Position numbers and translations under genes: made by a program. The notes beneath the pieces are model-generated. The model saw only the letters and a program-made list of their open reading frames with translations. It had not been told where the DNA came from and made no database searches. 64,000 bases of DNA from Cryobacterium tepidiphilum (GTDB lineage Bacteria > Actinomycetota > Actinomycetes > Actinomycetales > Microbacteriaceae), in contig NZ_RDSR01000010.1 in the NCBI RefSeq assembly GCF_003716325.1, positions 1-64,000 of the forward strand, read 5' to 3'. Of the stretch, positions 35,332 through 44,520 are shown piece after piece. Each line of letters begins with the position of its first letter. Within the stretch, counting starts at the first letter, position 1.

Positions 35332-35601
35332 ATGGCACTCGAAGCAAATGCTAAGAAGGCGATCATCGAAGAGTACGCTACCCACCCAGGTGACACCGGA
35401 TCCCCCGAGGTCCAGATCGCGATGCTTTCGCAGCGCATCAAGGACCTCACCGAGCACCTCAAGATGCACAAGCACGACCACCACTCGCGTCGTGGACTGC
35501 TGCTTCTGGTGGGCCAGCGTCGCCGTCTGCTCGGCTACCTCGCCGACGTCGACATCAACCGCTACCGTGCGCTCATCGAGCGCCTGGGGCTGCGTCGCTA
35601 G
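35332..35601 (+). CDS. rpsO: 30S ribosomal protein S15
   Basis: An 89-residue ribosomal protein that binds the central domain of 16S rRNA early in 30S assembly. The length and the motifs [35 protein letters not shown] and the end [12 protein letters not shown] are standard. AAAGGGGAT precedes ATG 35332. It is usually next to pnp in actinobacteria; here pnp is 5.7 kb away. Confidence 0.97.
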   Translation: MALEANAKKAIIEEYATHPGDTGSPEVQIAMLSQRIKDLTEHLKMHKHDHHSRRGLLLLVGQRRRLLGYLADVDINRYRALIERLGLRR

Positions 35602-35637
35602 GCACCTCTTCGTTCGACAACGCGAACTTCTTGCGAG

Positions 35638-35667
35638 ACGGGCCGTCACCTTCGGGTGGCGGCCCGT
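35638..35667 (+). terminator. rpsO terminator with a TTCG tetraloop
   Basis: A 13-bp stem with one G-T pair closes on TTCG, followed by TCT. The hairpin lies 36 nt after the rpsO stop. Confidence 0.8.
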
Positions 35668-35696
35668 TCTGCCGTTCCCGGGTGCACAGTAGGGGC

Positions 35697-36458
35697 ATGA
35701 ACCGCCATGTGAAACAACGAGCGGATGCCCCGGCCGGCTTCTTCGAGGCCGAAGCGGCGGGCCTCAGGTGGCTGGCCGACGCGCACGGGGCGAGGGTGGC
35801 ATCCGTCATCGACGTCTCGCCCACCCGCCTGGTGGTGGAAGCGATCGAACCGGCCAGGCCCACGGCCGATGCCGCCGGGCGCTTCGGCCGGGCGCTCGCC
35901 GTCACCCACGCCGCCGGCGCCGCCGCGTTCGGCGCCCCGCCCACGGGCTACGACGGTCCGCTCTTCATCGGCAACCGGCCGCTCCCCGCTGCCCGCGAGT
36001 CAGCCTGGGGCATCTTCTACGCCCGCGACCGGGTGCTGCCCTACCTCGAGGTCGCGCTGCGCGTCGGCGGGGCGACGGATGCCGCGGCGCGGCTCGTGCG
36101 CGCAGCCTGCGACCGCATCGCCGCCGGCGACTTCGACGACGACGAGCCGCCCGCGCGCCTGCACGGCGACCTCTGGAGCGGGAACGTGCTGTGGTCGCCC
36201 GACGGGGTCGTGCTCATCGACCCGGCCGCGCACGGCGGACATCGTGAGACCGACCTCGCCATGCTCGCCTTGTTCGGGTGCCCGTACCTGGACGCCGTGC
36301 TCGACGGGTACGAGGCGGAGCACCCCCTGCGCGCCGGCTGGCGCGACCGCATCCCGCTGCACCAGTTGCATCCGCTCGCCGTGCACGCCGCCGGCCACGG
36401 CCCCGCCTACGGCCGGTCGCTCGAGGCCGCGGCCGATGCGGTGCTCGCCCTGCCCTGA
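35697..36458 (+). CDS. Fructosamine kinase family protein
   Basis: A 253-residue kinase of the fructosamine-3-kinase/APH fold, expected to phosphorylate ketoamines on glycated proteins or small amines and so allow deglycation. The catalytic loop HGDLWSGNVLW (Asp about residue 157) and the metal-binding LIDPAAHGGHRETDLAML are intact. The start ATG 35697 follows AGGGG closely. It ends 15 nt before a very long inverted repeat. Confidence 0.9.
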   Translation: MNRHVKQRADAPAGFFEAEAAGLRWLADAHGARVASVIDVSPTRLVVEAIEPARPTADAAGRFGRALAVTHAAGAAAFGAPPTGYDGPLFIGNRPLPAARESAWGIFYARDRVLPYLEVALRVGGATDAAARLVRAACDRIAAGDFDDDEPPARLHGDLWSGNVLWSPDGVVLIDPAAHGGHRETDLAMLALFGCPYLDAVLDGYEAEHPLRAGWRDRIPLHQLHPLAVHAAGHGPAYGRSLEAAADAVLALP

Positions 36459-36473
36459 GCCATCCGGTCGTCA

Positions 36474-36533
36474 CGCGGGCTGAACGCCGCTGCGCGGGCT
36501 GAACTCAGCCCGCGCAGCGGCGTTCAGCCCGCG
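36474..36533. repeat. 60-bp near-perfect palindrome (29-bp stem, 2-nt centre)
   Basis: Arms 36474-36502 and 36505-36533 are exact complements. Each arm contains GCGGGCTGA twice. It lies between convergent genes (fructosamine kinase and PfpI). In DNA it can form a cruciform; as RNA it would be a strong terminator-like hairpin with no T-run. Confidence 0.9.
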
Positions 36534-36551
36534 CAGCTCTACGCGGTCGGG

Positions 36552-37106
36552 CTATGCGGTCTGGCCCCGGTGCGGTCCCTCGGCGAACTCCTCGACCACC
36601 TTCTCGTTGAAGGCCGGGAGGTCGTCGGGGGTGCGACTTGTCACCAGGCCCTGGTCGACCACCACCTGCTCGTCGACCCAGGTCGCGCCGGCGTTCTTGA
36701 GGTCGGTGGTGAGGCTCGGGTACGACGTGAGGGTCCGGCCATCCGCGACGCCCGCCTCGACCAGCATCCACGGGGCGTGGCAGATCGCGCCCACGGGCTT
36801 GTGCGCTTCGAAGAACGCCTTCGTGAACGCGACGGCGTCCGTGTCCATGCGCAGGTGGTCGGCGTTGACGACGCCGCCGGGCAGCACGAGGGCGTCGAAG
36901 TCCGCCGCCGAGGCGCCCGAGACCGCCAGGTCGACGTCCTGCGCGTACCCGTTCTTGCCGGTCACCTGGCCGGAGGCCGGTGACACGAGAACGGCGGTCG
37001 CACCGGCATCCGTCACCGCCTGCCAGGGGCTCGTGAACTCGCTGTCCTCGAAGCCGTTCGTGAGCAGGAACGCCACGCGCTTGCCGGAGAGATCGTTGTT
37101 CGCCAT
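36552..37106 (-). CDS. DJ-1/PfpI family protein (type 1 glutamine amidotransferase domain)
   Basis: A 184-residue PfpI/YhbO-like protein. The nucleophile elbow GAICHAPW carries the catalytic Cys-His pair, and ALVLPGGVVNADHLR precedes it. The family includes general stress proteins with proposed deglycase or chaperone activity. AAAGGAG upstream of ATG 37106 decides the start. It lies next to a fructosamine kinase gene, a possible functional link through glycation repair. Confidence 0.92.
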   Translation of the reverse strand: MANNDLSGKRVAFLLTNGFEDSEFTSPWQAVTDAGATAVLVSPASGQVTGKNGYAQDVDLAVSGASAADFDALVLPGGVVNADHLRMDTDAVAFTKAFFEAHKPVGAICHAPWMLVEAGVADGRTLTSYPSLTTDLKNAGATWVDEQVVVDQGLVTSRTPDDLPAFNEKVVEEFAEGPHRGQTA

Positions 37107-37204
37107 CGTTGTACTCCTTTGCTCGGGGAGTGCCGCAGGTGCCCGCGGCACTCATTTCACGCTAGCCCGCAACGCCGAGACTGCCCAGAGTCCGTGAGCG
37201 GTCC

Positions 37205-37210
37205 TACCAT
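37205..37210 (+). promoter_or_regulatory. -10 box of the amino acid permease, leaderless layout
   Basis: TACCAT, then 7 nt, then ATG 37218. Confidence 0.45.
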
Positions 37211-37217
37211 GGAGCGC

Positions 37218-38735
37218 ATGAGCCTCTGGAGAACGAAGAGCGTCGAGAACTCCCTGGCGGATTCGCTGGAACAGGGACACAACCTCACCCGGAGCCTCGG
37301 CGTGTGGGACCTCGCGGTCATGGGCGTCGCCGTCGCGGTCGGTGCGGGCATCTTCTCGGTCGGCGCCAAGGCGGCCGGCAGCTACGCCGGGCCGTCCGTC
37401 ACGCTGTCGTTCGTGCTCGCCGCGGTCACCTGCGCGCTCGCGATCATGTGTTACGCGGAGTTCGCGGCCGCTGTGCCGGTTGCCGGTTCCGCCTACACCT
37501 TCACCTACGCCACGCTCGGCGAGCTGCTGGCCTGGATCATCGGCTGGGATCTCATCCTCGAGATGCTCACCGCCGCGGCCGTCATCGCGAAGTACTGGGG
37601 CATCTACCTCTCCAGCGTCTTCTCGCTCTGGCACTGGGACATCCCCGACACCCTCGACCTCGGCGGGCTGAAACTCAGCTGGGGCGCCTTCGTCATCGTG
37701 GCGATCTTCACCGTGCTGCTCGTGCTCGGCACCAAGCTCTCGGCGCGGGTCGCCGGCGTCATCACGGTCATCAAGGTCGGCATCGTCCTGTTCGTCATCG
37801 TCGTCGGCGCGTTCTTCATCAAGCCCGTCAACTTCACGCCGTTCATCCCGCCGGCCCAGCCCACCGCGGCGTCGGGAGGCGACGCCTGGTCCCAGTCGCT
37901 GTTCTCGTTCGCCACCGGCGCCGCACCCGCGCAATACGGCATCTTCGGCCTGCTCGCCGGCGCCTCACTGGTGTTCTTCGCCTTCATCGGCTTCGACGTG
38001 GTGGCGACATCCGCCGAGGAGGTCAAGAACCCGCAGAAGAACCTGCCGCGGGGCATTTTCCTCGGTCTCACCGTGGTCTCGGTGCTGTACATCGCGGTGA
38101 GCTTCGTGCTCACCGGAATGGTGCCATACACGGTGCTCGCGGAAGCCGAGGACCCGTCGCTCGCAACGGCGTTCGTCGCGGTCGGCGCGAACTGGGCCGC
38201 CCAGGTGATCTCCGTCGGAATCCTGATCGGCCTCACCACCGTGATCATGGTGCTGCTGCTCGGTCTCGCCCGCGTCGTGTTCGCGATGAGCCGCGACGGC
38301 CTGCTGCCGCGCTGGCTGAGCCAGACCTCAGCCACCCGGCACACCCCGGTGCGCATCCAGATCATCTGCGGTGCCGTCGTCGCTCTCATCGCCGGCCTGA
38401 CGGATGTCGGGATCCTCGAGGAGATGATCAACATCGGCACCCTCTCGGCCTTCGTGCTGGTGAGCGTAGGCGTCGTCGTGCTGCGGCGCACGCGGCCCGA
38501 GCTGAAGCGTTCCTTCCAGGTGCCGTGGTCGCCGTTCATCCCCATCCTGTCGGCGGTCCTGTGCTTCTGGCTGATGCTGAACCTCACCACCCTCACCTGG
38601 GTGCGGTTCCTCGTCTGGCTCGTCGTCGGTTTCATCCTCTACTTCAGCTACGGGAGGCGGCATTCCGTGGTCGGCCTGCGCGCGAAGGGCGCCTTCGACG
38701 AGACGCTCCGAGAGGGCACCGGTATCCGGGAATAG
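37218..38735 (+). CDS. APC family amino acid permease (cationic amino acid transporter type)
   Basis: A 505-residue transporter with about 12-14 membrane helices. The APC helix-1 motif GVAVAVGAGIFSVGAKAAG and the FFAFIGFDVVATSAEEVKNPQKNLPRG-type region place it with the YfnA/CAT group. It imports an amino acid by proton symport; the substrate is not readable. ATG 37218 was preferred to ATG 37209 because a TACCAT box lies 7 nt upstream. Confidence 0.92.
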   Translation: MSLWRTKSVENSLADSLEQGHNLTRSLGVWDLAVMGVAVAVGAGIFSVGAKAAGSYAGPSVTLSFVLAAVTCALAIMCYAEFAAAVPVAGSAYTFTYATLGELLAWIIGWDLILEMLTAAAVIAKYWGIYLSSVFSLWHWDIPDTLDLGGLKLSWGAFVIVAIFTVLLVLGTKLSARVAGVITVIKVGIVLFVIVVGAFFIKPVNFTPFIPPAQPTAASGGDAWSQSLFSFATGAAPAQYGIFGLLAGASLVFFAFIGFDVVATSAEEVKNPQKNLPRGIFLGLTVVSVLYIAVSFVLTGMVPYTVLAEAEDPSLATAFVAVGANWAAQVISVGILIGLTTVIMVLLLGLARVVFAMSRDGLLPRWLSQTSATRHTPVRIQIICGAVVALIAGLTDVGILEEMINIGTLSAFVLVSVGVVVLRRTRPELKRSFQVPWSPFIPILSAVLCFWLMLNLTTLTWVRFLVWLVVGFILYFSYGRRHSVVGLRAKGAFDETLREGTGIRE

Positions 38736-38799
38736 TTCTGCGCCACCTCCCGTTGTGCCCTATGTACATGCAAACGCATAGAAAGGCGAGAGGCTGAAA

Positions 38800-39957
38800 A
38801 TGCAGTTCGGAATCTTCACCGTCGGCGACGCCACCACCGACCCGACCACCGGCCAGACGCCCACCGACGCCGAGCGCATCAAGGCCATGCTCACCATCGG
38901 CAAGCACGCCGAAGAGGTCGGACTCGACGTCTTCGCCACCGGCGAGCACCACAACCCGCCGTTCGTGCCCTCCAGCCCGACCACGATGCTGGGCTATCTC
39001 GCCGCGCAGACCGAGAGGATCATTCTCTCCACCGCGACGACGCTCATCACCACGAGTGACCCGGTGAAGATCGCCGAAGACTTCGCGATGCTCCAGGTCA
39101 TCGCCGACGGCCGCGTCGACCTCACCCTCGGCCGCGGGAACACCGGCCCGGTGTACCCGTGGTTCGGGCAGGACATCCGCCAGGGCATTCCACTTGCCCT
39201 GGAGAACTACGCGCTGCTGCGCCGTCTCTGGGACGAGGAGTTCGTGGACTGGAACGGGAAGTTCCGCACGCCGCTGCAGGGATTCCAGTCGACGCCGCGC
39301 CCGCTTGACGGTGTGCCGCCCTTCGTCTGGCACGGCAGCATCCGCAGCCCCGAGATCGCCGAACAGGCCGCCTTCTACGGCGACGGCTTCTTCTCCAACC
39401 ACATCTTCTGGCCGCCCGAGCACACCGCGAAGATGGTCGCGTACTACCGCCAGCGGTTCGAGCACTACGGGCACGGCACCGCCGCGCAGGCGATCGTCGG
39501 CCTCGGCGGCCAGGTGTTCATGCGCAAGAATTCGCAGGATGCGGTCGCCGAGTTCCGCCCCTATTTCGACAACGCTCCCGTCTACGGCCACGGTCCGTCG
39601 CTGGAGGACTTCACCTCGCAGACCCCGCTCACCGTCGGCAGCCCGCAGGAGGTCATCGACCGCACCCTCGGTTTCCGTGACTACGTGGGCGACTACCAGC
39701 GCCAGCTCTGGCTGGTCGACCACGCCGGCCTGCCTCTGAAGACCGTTCTCGAGCAACTCGACATCCTCGGCGGCGAGGTCGTTCCCGTGCTTCGCAAGGA
39801 GTTCGCCATGAACCGCCCGGCCGATGTGCCGGACGCGCCCACCCACGCCTCGCTCGTCGCCGCCGCCGGTGCCCGCGAGGACGCCCAGCCTGCCGACCCG
39901 GCGACCGGGGCCGCCTTCGGCCTGGGCGCGGCATCCGCTGCCCGGAAGGGAGCCTGA
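38800..39957 (+). CDS. CE1758 family FMN-dependent luciferase-like monooxygenase
   Basis: A 385-residue luciferase-like TIM-barrel protein. The start MQFGIFTVGDATTDPTTGQTP is characteristic of the CE1758 family. FATGEHHNPPFVPSSP and VDLTLGRGNTGPVYPWFGQD contain the flavin and substrate site. A C-terminal Ala-rich tail of about 50 residues is outside the core. The next gene, 2 nt downstream, encodes its CE1759-type FMN reductase, a standard two-component pair. The substrate is unknown. Confidence 0.9.
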   Translation: MQFGIFTVGDATTDPTTGQTPTDAERIKAMLTIGKHAEEVGLDVFATGEHHNPPFVPSSPTTMLGYLAAQTERIILSTATTLITTSDPVKIAEDFAMLQVIADGRVDLTLGRGNTGPVYPWFGQDIRQGIPLALENYALLRRLWDEEFVDWNGKFRTPLQGFQSTPRPLDGVPPFVWHGSIRSPEIAEQAAFYGDGFFSNHIFWPPEHTAKMVAYYRQRFEHYGHGTAAQAIVGLGGQVFMRKNSQDAVAEFRPYFDNAPVYGHGPSLEDFTSQTPLTVGSPQEVIDRTLGFRDYVGDYQRQLWLVDHAGLPLKTVLEQLDILGGEVVPVLRKEFAMNRPADVPDAPTHASLVAAAGAREDAQPADPATGAAFGLGAASAARKGA

Positions 39958-39959
39958 TC

Positions 39960-40586
39960 ATGGCCGTTCGCAAGCTCGCCGTTCTCTCCGCCGGTCTCAG
40001 TCAGCCGTCTTCCACGCGGATGCTCGCCGACAAGCTCACCTCGGCCACCGTCTCCCGGCTTGAAGAAGCCGGCATCGAGACCGAGGTGACCACGATCGAG
40101 CTGCGCGACATCGCCCACGACATCATGAACAACATGCTCACCGGGTTCCCCAGCCCGAAGCTCGACGCAGCGATCGAGACGGTCACCGGCGCCGACGGCC
40201 TGATCGCAGTGACGCCGATCTTCACCACGAGCTACAGCGGCCTGTTCAAGTCGTTCTTCGACGTGATCGACAACCGCTCGCTCACCGACATGCCAGTGCT
40301 GATCGGCGCGACCGCCGGCACTGCGCGGCACTCGCTCGCGCTCGACTACTCGCTGCGCCCGATGTTCACCTACCTGCACGCCGTCGTCGTTCCCACCTCC
40401 GTCTTCGCCGCCAGCGAGGACTGGGGGAGCGGCGCCGACCAGATCAAGACGCTCCCCGAGCGCATCGAACGTGCGGCGGGCGAGCTCGCTGGTCTCGTCG
40501 CGGTCAGCGACCGCAGCAGTCGAGTCGACGACCCGTTCGCGCTCGACCCGTCGTTCAGCCCCACCGGCGGCTTCCAGGCGGACTGA
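39960..40586 (+). CDS. CE1759 family FMN reductase
   Basis: A 208-residue flavodoxin-fold NAD(P)H:FMN reductase. The phosphate-binding loop SAGLSQPSSTRML and the aromatic/acidic loop TPIFTTSYSGLFKSFFD are visible. It supplies reduced FMN to the upstream monooxygenase, from which it is separated by 2 nt. Confidence 0.9.
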   Translation: MAVRKLAVLSAGLSQPSSTRMLADKLTSATVSRLEEAGIETEVTTIELRDIAHDIMNNMLTGFPSPKLDAAIETVTGADGLIAVTPIFTTSYSGLFKSFFDVIDNRSLTDMPVLIGATAGTARHSLALDYSLRPMFTYLHAVVVPTSVFAASEDWGSGADQIKTLPERIERAAGELAGLVAVSDRSSRVDDPFALDPSFSPTGGFQAD

Positions 40587-40601
40587 GCGGCGGGCGGGGC
40601 G

Positions 40602-40988
40602 CTACATCTCCGGGGCGGGGAAGGCCTCGAAGATCTGGATGAAGCCCGACGCGAGGTGTGGATGGCCCTGGACGAGGTCGGTGGCCGCCTCGATGTCGTC
40701 GGCCTGGATGATCGAGTAGCCGGTGATGCCGGAATTCGCGGCCTTCGACCCGGAGGCGTGCACCGCACGGCCGCCGCCGAGGCGGTGACCGAAATCAACG
40801 AGCGCGTCGCCGACCCGCTCCGACCACGCGACCCACTCTCGCAGGCGCGTGTCGGCGGCGGCGTCGTCGTTCGCCTCCTCCTCGACGTGGTCGATGTCAT
40901 CCGTCATGTCTTCCGACAGGACGTCGTCGGGGCCGAAGTCCGGCTCGTCGTGGGGGACGTCGGTGTAGAGAAGGACGAAGGTCGGCAT
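40602..40988 (-). CDS. YciI-family protein
   Basis: A 128-residue protein with the dimeric alpha/beta barrel YCII fold: MPTFVLLYTD at the N-terminus, then a long acidic insertion of about 35 residues, then GYSIIQADDIEAATDLVQGHPHL. The conserved His-containing HPHL end is present. The acidic insertion is unusual for the family. AAGGAGA precedes ATG 40988. The family function is poorly defined. Confidence 0.8.
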   Translation of the reverse strand: MPTFVLLYTDVPHDEPDFGPDDVLSEDMTDDIDHVEEEANDDAAADTRLREWVAWSERVGDALVDFGHRLGGGRAVHASGSKAANSGITGYSIIQADDIEAATDLVQGHPHLASGFIQIFEAFPAPEM

Positions 40989-41061
40989 GGCGTCTCCTTG
41001 GCTCCGGGACATGTGCCGCTCACCCTACGCCCGGGACTCGGGCGCTGCCATGTCGCATCCG

Positions 41062-41088
41062 TTGTTTTCAGGGGCCCTCTGTTAGAAT
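41062..41088 (+). promoter_or_regulatory. Likely promoter of pnp
   Basis: TTGTTT and TAGAAT separated by 15 nt; the -10 box is close to consensus. Transcription would start near 41095, giving a leader of about 250 nt. The stretch 41089-41344 holds no gene. Confidence 0.5.
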
Positions 41089-41093
41089 GGCGG

Positions 41094-41115
41094 CGGTCGA
41101 TCGTATGGTCGACCG
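41094..41115 (+). promoter_or_regulatory. Hairpin at the 5' end of the pnp leader
   Basis: CGGTCGA and its complement TCGACCG flank an 8-nt loop right at the predicted transcript start. It could protect or target the leader for processing, as stem-loops do in the E. coli pnp leader. Confidence 0.4.
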
Positions 41116-41344
41116 AGCACCAATATGGAGCAGGCTGGCAGGAAGCTGGTCCTCGGTGGTGGTTTCCCAGGCGGCGAAGGCCCATGCCTGGTGAATTTCT
41201 ACTGGTGGCCAGCACAAGTCCGGCGTGACGAAACGCGGCTTAGTTCTGCCTGTTCCCTGCTCCCGCGTACGACTCGCGTGCCATACGGGCGCGCGAGATT
41301 TCCCGCCGGACCGGCGCGGAAAGAACACGTAAGGAGATGACCTC

Positions 41345-43618
41345 TTGGAAGGTCCAGAAATCACGTTCGCCGAGACCGTTATCGACAACGGCAAATACGG
41401 CAAGCGCACCATCCGTTTTGAGACCGGGCGACTCGCCCAGCAGGCGCAGGGCTCTGCCGCCGCCTACATCGACGAAGAGACGATGCTGCTCTCGGCGACG
41501 TCCGTCAGCAAGCAGCCGAAGGACAACTTCGACTTCTTCCCGCTCACCATCGACGTGGAAGAGCGCATGTACGCCGCCGGGCGCATCCCGGGCAGCTTCT
41601 TCCGCCGCGAGGGCCGCCCCTCGACCGAGGCGATCCTCACCTGCCGCCTCATCGACCGTCCGCTGCGTCCGTCGTTCGTCGACGGCCTCCGCAACGAGAT
41701 CCAGGTCGTCGTGACCGTGCTGGCGATCCAGCCGGAAGAGTTCTACGACGTGCTGGCGATCAACGCCGCATCCATGTCGACGCAGCTCGCGGGCCTGCCC
41801 TTCTCCGGCCCCATCGGCGGCGTGCGCGTTGCCCTCATGCCGGGCGAGAACGGCAGCAGCCAGTGGGTCGCCTTCCCGAAGTACTCGCAGATCGAAGAGG
41901 CCGTGTTCAGCATGGTCGTCGCCGGCCGGGTCGTGAAGGACGCCCAGGGTGGCGACGACGTCGCGATCATGATGATCGAGGCGGAGGCCACCGACAACGC
42001 GTGGGACCTGATCAAGGGCGGCGCCGTCAAGCCGAACGAGCAGGTCATCGCCGAGGGCATCGAGGCGTCGAAGCCGTTCATCAAGCAGCTCGTCGAGGCG
42101 CAGCAGAAGGTCGCCGCGGCGGCCGCGAAGCCGACCGCTGAGTTCCCGCTGTTCCCGCCGTACGAGCAGGCCACCTACGACGCCGTCGCCTCCCTCGCCG
42201 AGGACAAGCTCGGTGACATCTACCAGATCGCCGGCAAGATCGAGCGTCAGGACGCCGACGACGCCCTGAAGGCGCAGGTCAAGGAAGCCATCGCGGGCAA
42301 GATCGAGGCGGGCGAGCTGCCGACATCCGCTGGCAACCAGGTGTCGGCCGCGTACAAGTCCGTCACCAAGAAGGTCGTGCGCACCCGCGTGCTGAACGAG
42401 GGCATCCGCATGGACGGTCGCGGTCTGGCGGACATCCGCCCGCTCGACGCCGAGGTGCAGGTCATCCCGCGCGTGCACGGCTCTGCGATCTTCCAGCGCG
42501 GCGAGACCCAGATCCTGGGCGTCACCACGCTGAACATGCTCAAGATGGAGCAGACGATCGATAGCTTGAGCCCGGTCACCAAGAAGCGCTACATGCACAA
42601 CTACAACTTCCCGCCCTACTCGACCGGTGAGACCGGCCGGGTCGGAACGCCGAAGCGCCGCGAGATCGGCCACGGCGCGCTCGCCGAGCGTGCCCTGGTT
42701 CCCGTGCTGCCCACGCGCGAGGAGTTCCCGTACGCGATCCGCCAGGTGTCCGAGGCGCTCGGGTCCAACGGGTCCACCTCCATGGGTTCCGTCTGCGCGT
42801 CGACCCTGTCGATGCTGAACGCCGGTGTGCCGCTGCGCGCGCCCGTCGCCGGCATCGCCATGGGCCTGATCTCCGACACCACGGATGGCGAGACCCGCTA
42901 CGCGGCCCTCACCGACATCCTCGGCGCCGAAGACGCCCTCGGCGACATGGACTTCAAGGTCGCCGGCACGAGCGAGTTCGTCACGGCCATCCAGCTCGAC
43001 ACGAAGCTCGACGGCATCCCCGCCTCCGTGCTCGCCGGCGCGCTGAACCAGGCGAAGGATGCCCGCACCACGATCCTCGCCGTGCTGAACGCCGCGATCG
43101 ACGCCCCCGACGAGATGGCGCCCACCGCGCCGCGCGTCATCAGCGTGCAGATCCCCGTCGACAAGATCGGCGAGCTGATCGGCCCGAAGGGCAAGACGAT
43201 CAACGCGATCCAGGACGAGACCGGCGCCGACATCTCGATCGAGGAAGACGGCACCGTGTACATCGGCGCCGTCGACGGCCCGTCGGCCGAGGCCGCGCGC
43301 GCGCAGGTCAACGCCATCGCGAACCCCACCAACCCGGAGGTCGGCGAGCAGTTCCTCGGCACCGTCGTGAAGATCGCCGCGTTCGGCGCCTTCGTGTCGC
43401 TGCTGCCGGGCAAGGACGGCCTGCTGCACATCTCTGAGGTGCGCAAGCTCGCCGGTGGCAAGCGCGTCGAGAACGTCGAAGACGTGCTCGGCGTCGGCCA
43501 GAAGATCCTGGTGGAGATCACCAAGATCGACGACCGCGGCAAGCTCTCGCTCGCCCCCGTGGTCGACGAGTCCGCCGAGGCCGAGGCGTCGCCTGCCGAG
43601 GTCCCCGCCGAGAGCTAA
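41345..43618 (+). CDS. pnp: Polyribonucleotide nucleotidyltransferase
   Basis: PNPase, a trimeric 3'-5' phosphorolytic exoribonuclease; 757 residues. Two RNase PH-like domains flank a helical domain; the [13 protein letters not shown] and later [13 protein letters not shown]-type segments belong to the catalytic core. A KH domain (about residues 590-655, with [16 protein letters not shown]) and an S1 domain (about 668-740) bind RNA. It starts at TTG 41345 with AAGGAG 9 nt upstream. A long leader precedes it and a long inverted repeat follows. Confidence 0.96.
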   Translation: MEGPEITFAETVIDNGKYGKRTIRFETGRLAQQAQGSAAAYIDEETMLLSATSVSKQPKDNFDFFPLTIDVEERMYAAGRIPGSFFRREGRPSTEAILTCRLIDRPLRPSFVDGLRNEIQVVVTVLAIQPEEFYDVLAINAASMSTQLAGLPFSGPIGGVRVALMPGENGSSQWVAFPKYSQIEEAVFSMVVAGRVVKDAQGGDDVAIMMIEAEATDNAWDLIKGGAVKPNEQVIAEGIEASKPFIKQLVEAQQKVAAAAAKPTAEFPLFPPYEQATYDAVASLAEDKLGDIYQIAGKIERQDADDALKAQVKEAIAGKIEAGELPTSAGNQVSAAYKSVTKKVVRTRVLNEGIRMDGRGLADIRPLDAEVQVIPRVHGSAIFQRGETQILGVTTLNMLKMEQTIDSLSPVTKKRYMHNYNFPPYSTGETGRVGTPKRREIGHGALAERALVPVLPTREEFPYAIRQVSEALGSNGSTSMGSVCASTLSMLNAGVPLRAPVAGIAMGLISDTTDGETRYAALTDILGAEDALGDMDFKVAGTSEFVTAIQLDTKLDGIPASVLAGALNQAKDARTTILAVLNAAIDAPDEMAPTAPRVISVQIPVDKIGELIGPKGKTINAIQDETGADISIEEDGTVYIGAVDGPSAEAARAQVNAIANPTNPEVGEQFLGTVVKIAAFGAFVSLLPGKDGLLHISEVRKLAGGKRVENVEDVLGVGQKILVEITKIDDRGKLSLAPVVDESAEAEASPAEVPAES

Positions 43619-43638
43619 CCCCTCCCGCCGCCACACGC

Positions 43639-43695
43639 CGAAACCGGAGTTGTGGTCGTTATGACTCGATCATTCCGACCACAACTCCGGTTTCG
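43639..43695. repeat. 57-bp inverted repeat (20-bp perfect stem, 17-nt loop) after pnp
   Basis: Arms 43639-43658 and 43676-43695 are exact complements around CCGGAGTTGTGGTCG. The loop contains a smaller ATGA/TCAT stem. It separates pnp from the convergent TetR gene and probably terminates both, though its arms are longer than usual. Confidence 0.85.
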
Positions 43696-43697
43696 CG

Positions 43698-44318
43698 TTA
43701 AGCGGATGCGGCGTGCAGCACGCGCTCGAAGGCGCGGTGCAGGGCGGCGTTGGCCGCCACCGGGTCGCCGAGGTTCGCGAAGGCGAACGCGCCGTCGCGG
43801 GCGAGGAAGAACTCGTCGGCCGCGTCGCCGGCACGTTCATGACCCAGGGTGCGGAACAGCGACTCCACCTTCATCAGGTACCACTCCCGATGGGACTGCA
43901 CGGCGGCGCGCACCGGGTGGTTGGCCTCGGTGAACTGGGCGGCGGCGTTGATGAACGGGCAGCCGCGGAACGCAGGATCCATGAGCTCGGAGGAGATCTC
44001 GGCCACGACGCCGCGCAGCCGTTGTTCGGCACTGCTCTCGCGCTTCTCCAACGCCGACACGAAATCGCGGCTGCGCTTGTCGCGTCCTTGCAGGTAGGCG
44101 ACGATGAGCGAGTCCTTCGACCGGTAGTACTTGTAGAAGGTGGCCTTGGTCACCTGCGCCTCGCTGATGATGCGGTCGACGCCGACGGTGTGCACGCCCT
44201 CGGAGTAGAAGAGCCGGTCGGCGACGCCGAGGATGCGCACCCGGGCGTGGACGCGCGGTGCGGCGGGAACCAGCACGGGAACCGCCGCAGGAGTTGGCCG
44301 GGTATCGGTCAGGACCAT
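43698..44318 (-). CDS. TetR/AcrR family transcriptional regulator
   Basis: A 206-residue TetR-type repressor: N-terminal helix-turn-helix (RILGVADRLFYSEGVHTVGVDR through AQVTKATFYKYYRSKDSL) and a C-terminal ligand-binding domain with AFRGCPFINAAAQF, seen in several TetR groups. AGGAGGAG lies about 8 nt before ATG 44318. It is divergent from the M16 peptidase across 310 bp. Its ligand and targets are unknown. Confidence 0.9.
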   Translation of the reverse strand: MVLTDTRPTPAAVPVLVPAAPRVHARVRILGVADRLFYSEGVHTVGVDRIISEAQVTKATFYKYYRSKDSLIVAYLQGRDKRSRDFVSALEKRESSAEQRLRGVVAEISSELMDPAFRGCPFINAAAQFTEANHPVRAAVQSHREWYLMKVESLFRTLGHERAGDAADEFFLARDGAFAFANLGDPVAANAALHRAFERVLHAASA

Positions 44319-44520
44319 CCGGCCAACTCCTCCTGGGACTGACATCCCGCGGTGCGCGGGTGCTAGGGACACCCATTTTTCTTGTTCTGCGTCGAACAGG
44401 GGTGGAAGCGTGCTTCTTCCCCAACACCGAGCCCCCTGCCAAAAGTACGAGAAGCCCGTCAATGTGCGATGTTTTGGGGTGGTCACCGCACTTCGACAAC
44501 CAGACTGTAGCACAGTGATA

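Noticed and set aside
41240-43636. A 798-codon minus-strand open frame opposite pnp
   Set aside because: A typical antisense shadow of a high-GC gene; composition is Arg/Gly/Asp/His-rich and no domain is recognisable.
44383-44398. TGTTC-N6-GAACA inverted repeat as a LexA box
   Set aside because: The half-sites are in the opposite order to the SOS box (GAAC then GTTC), and the neighbours are not DNA-repair genes.
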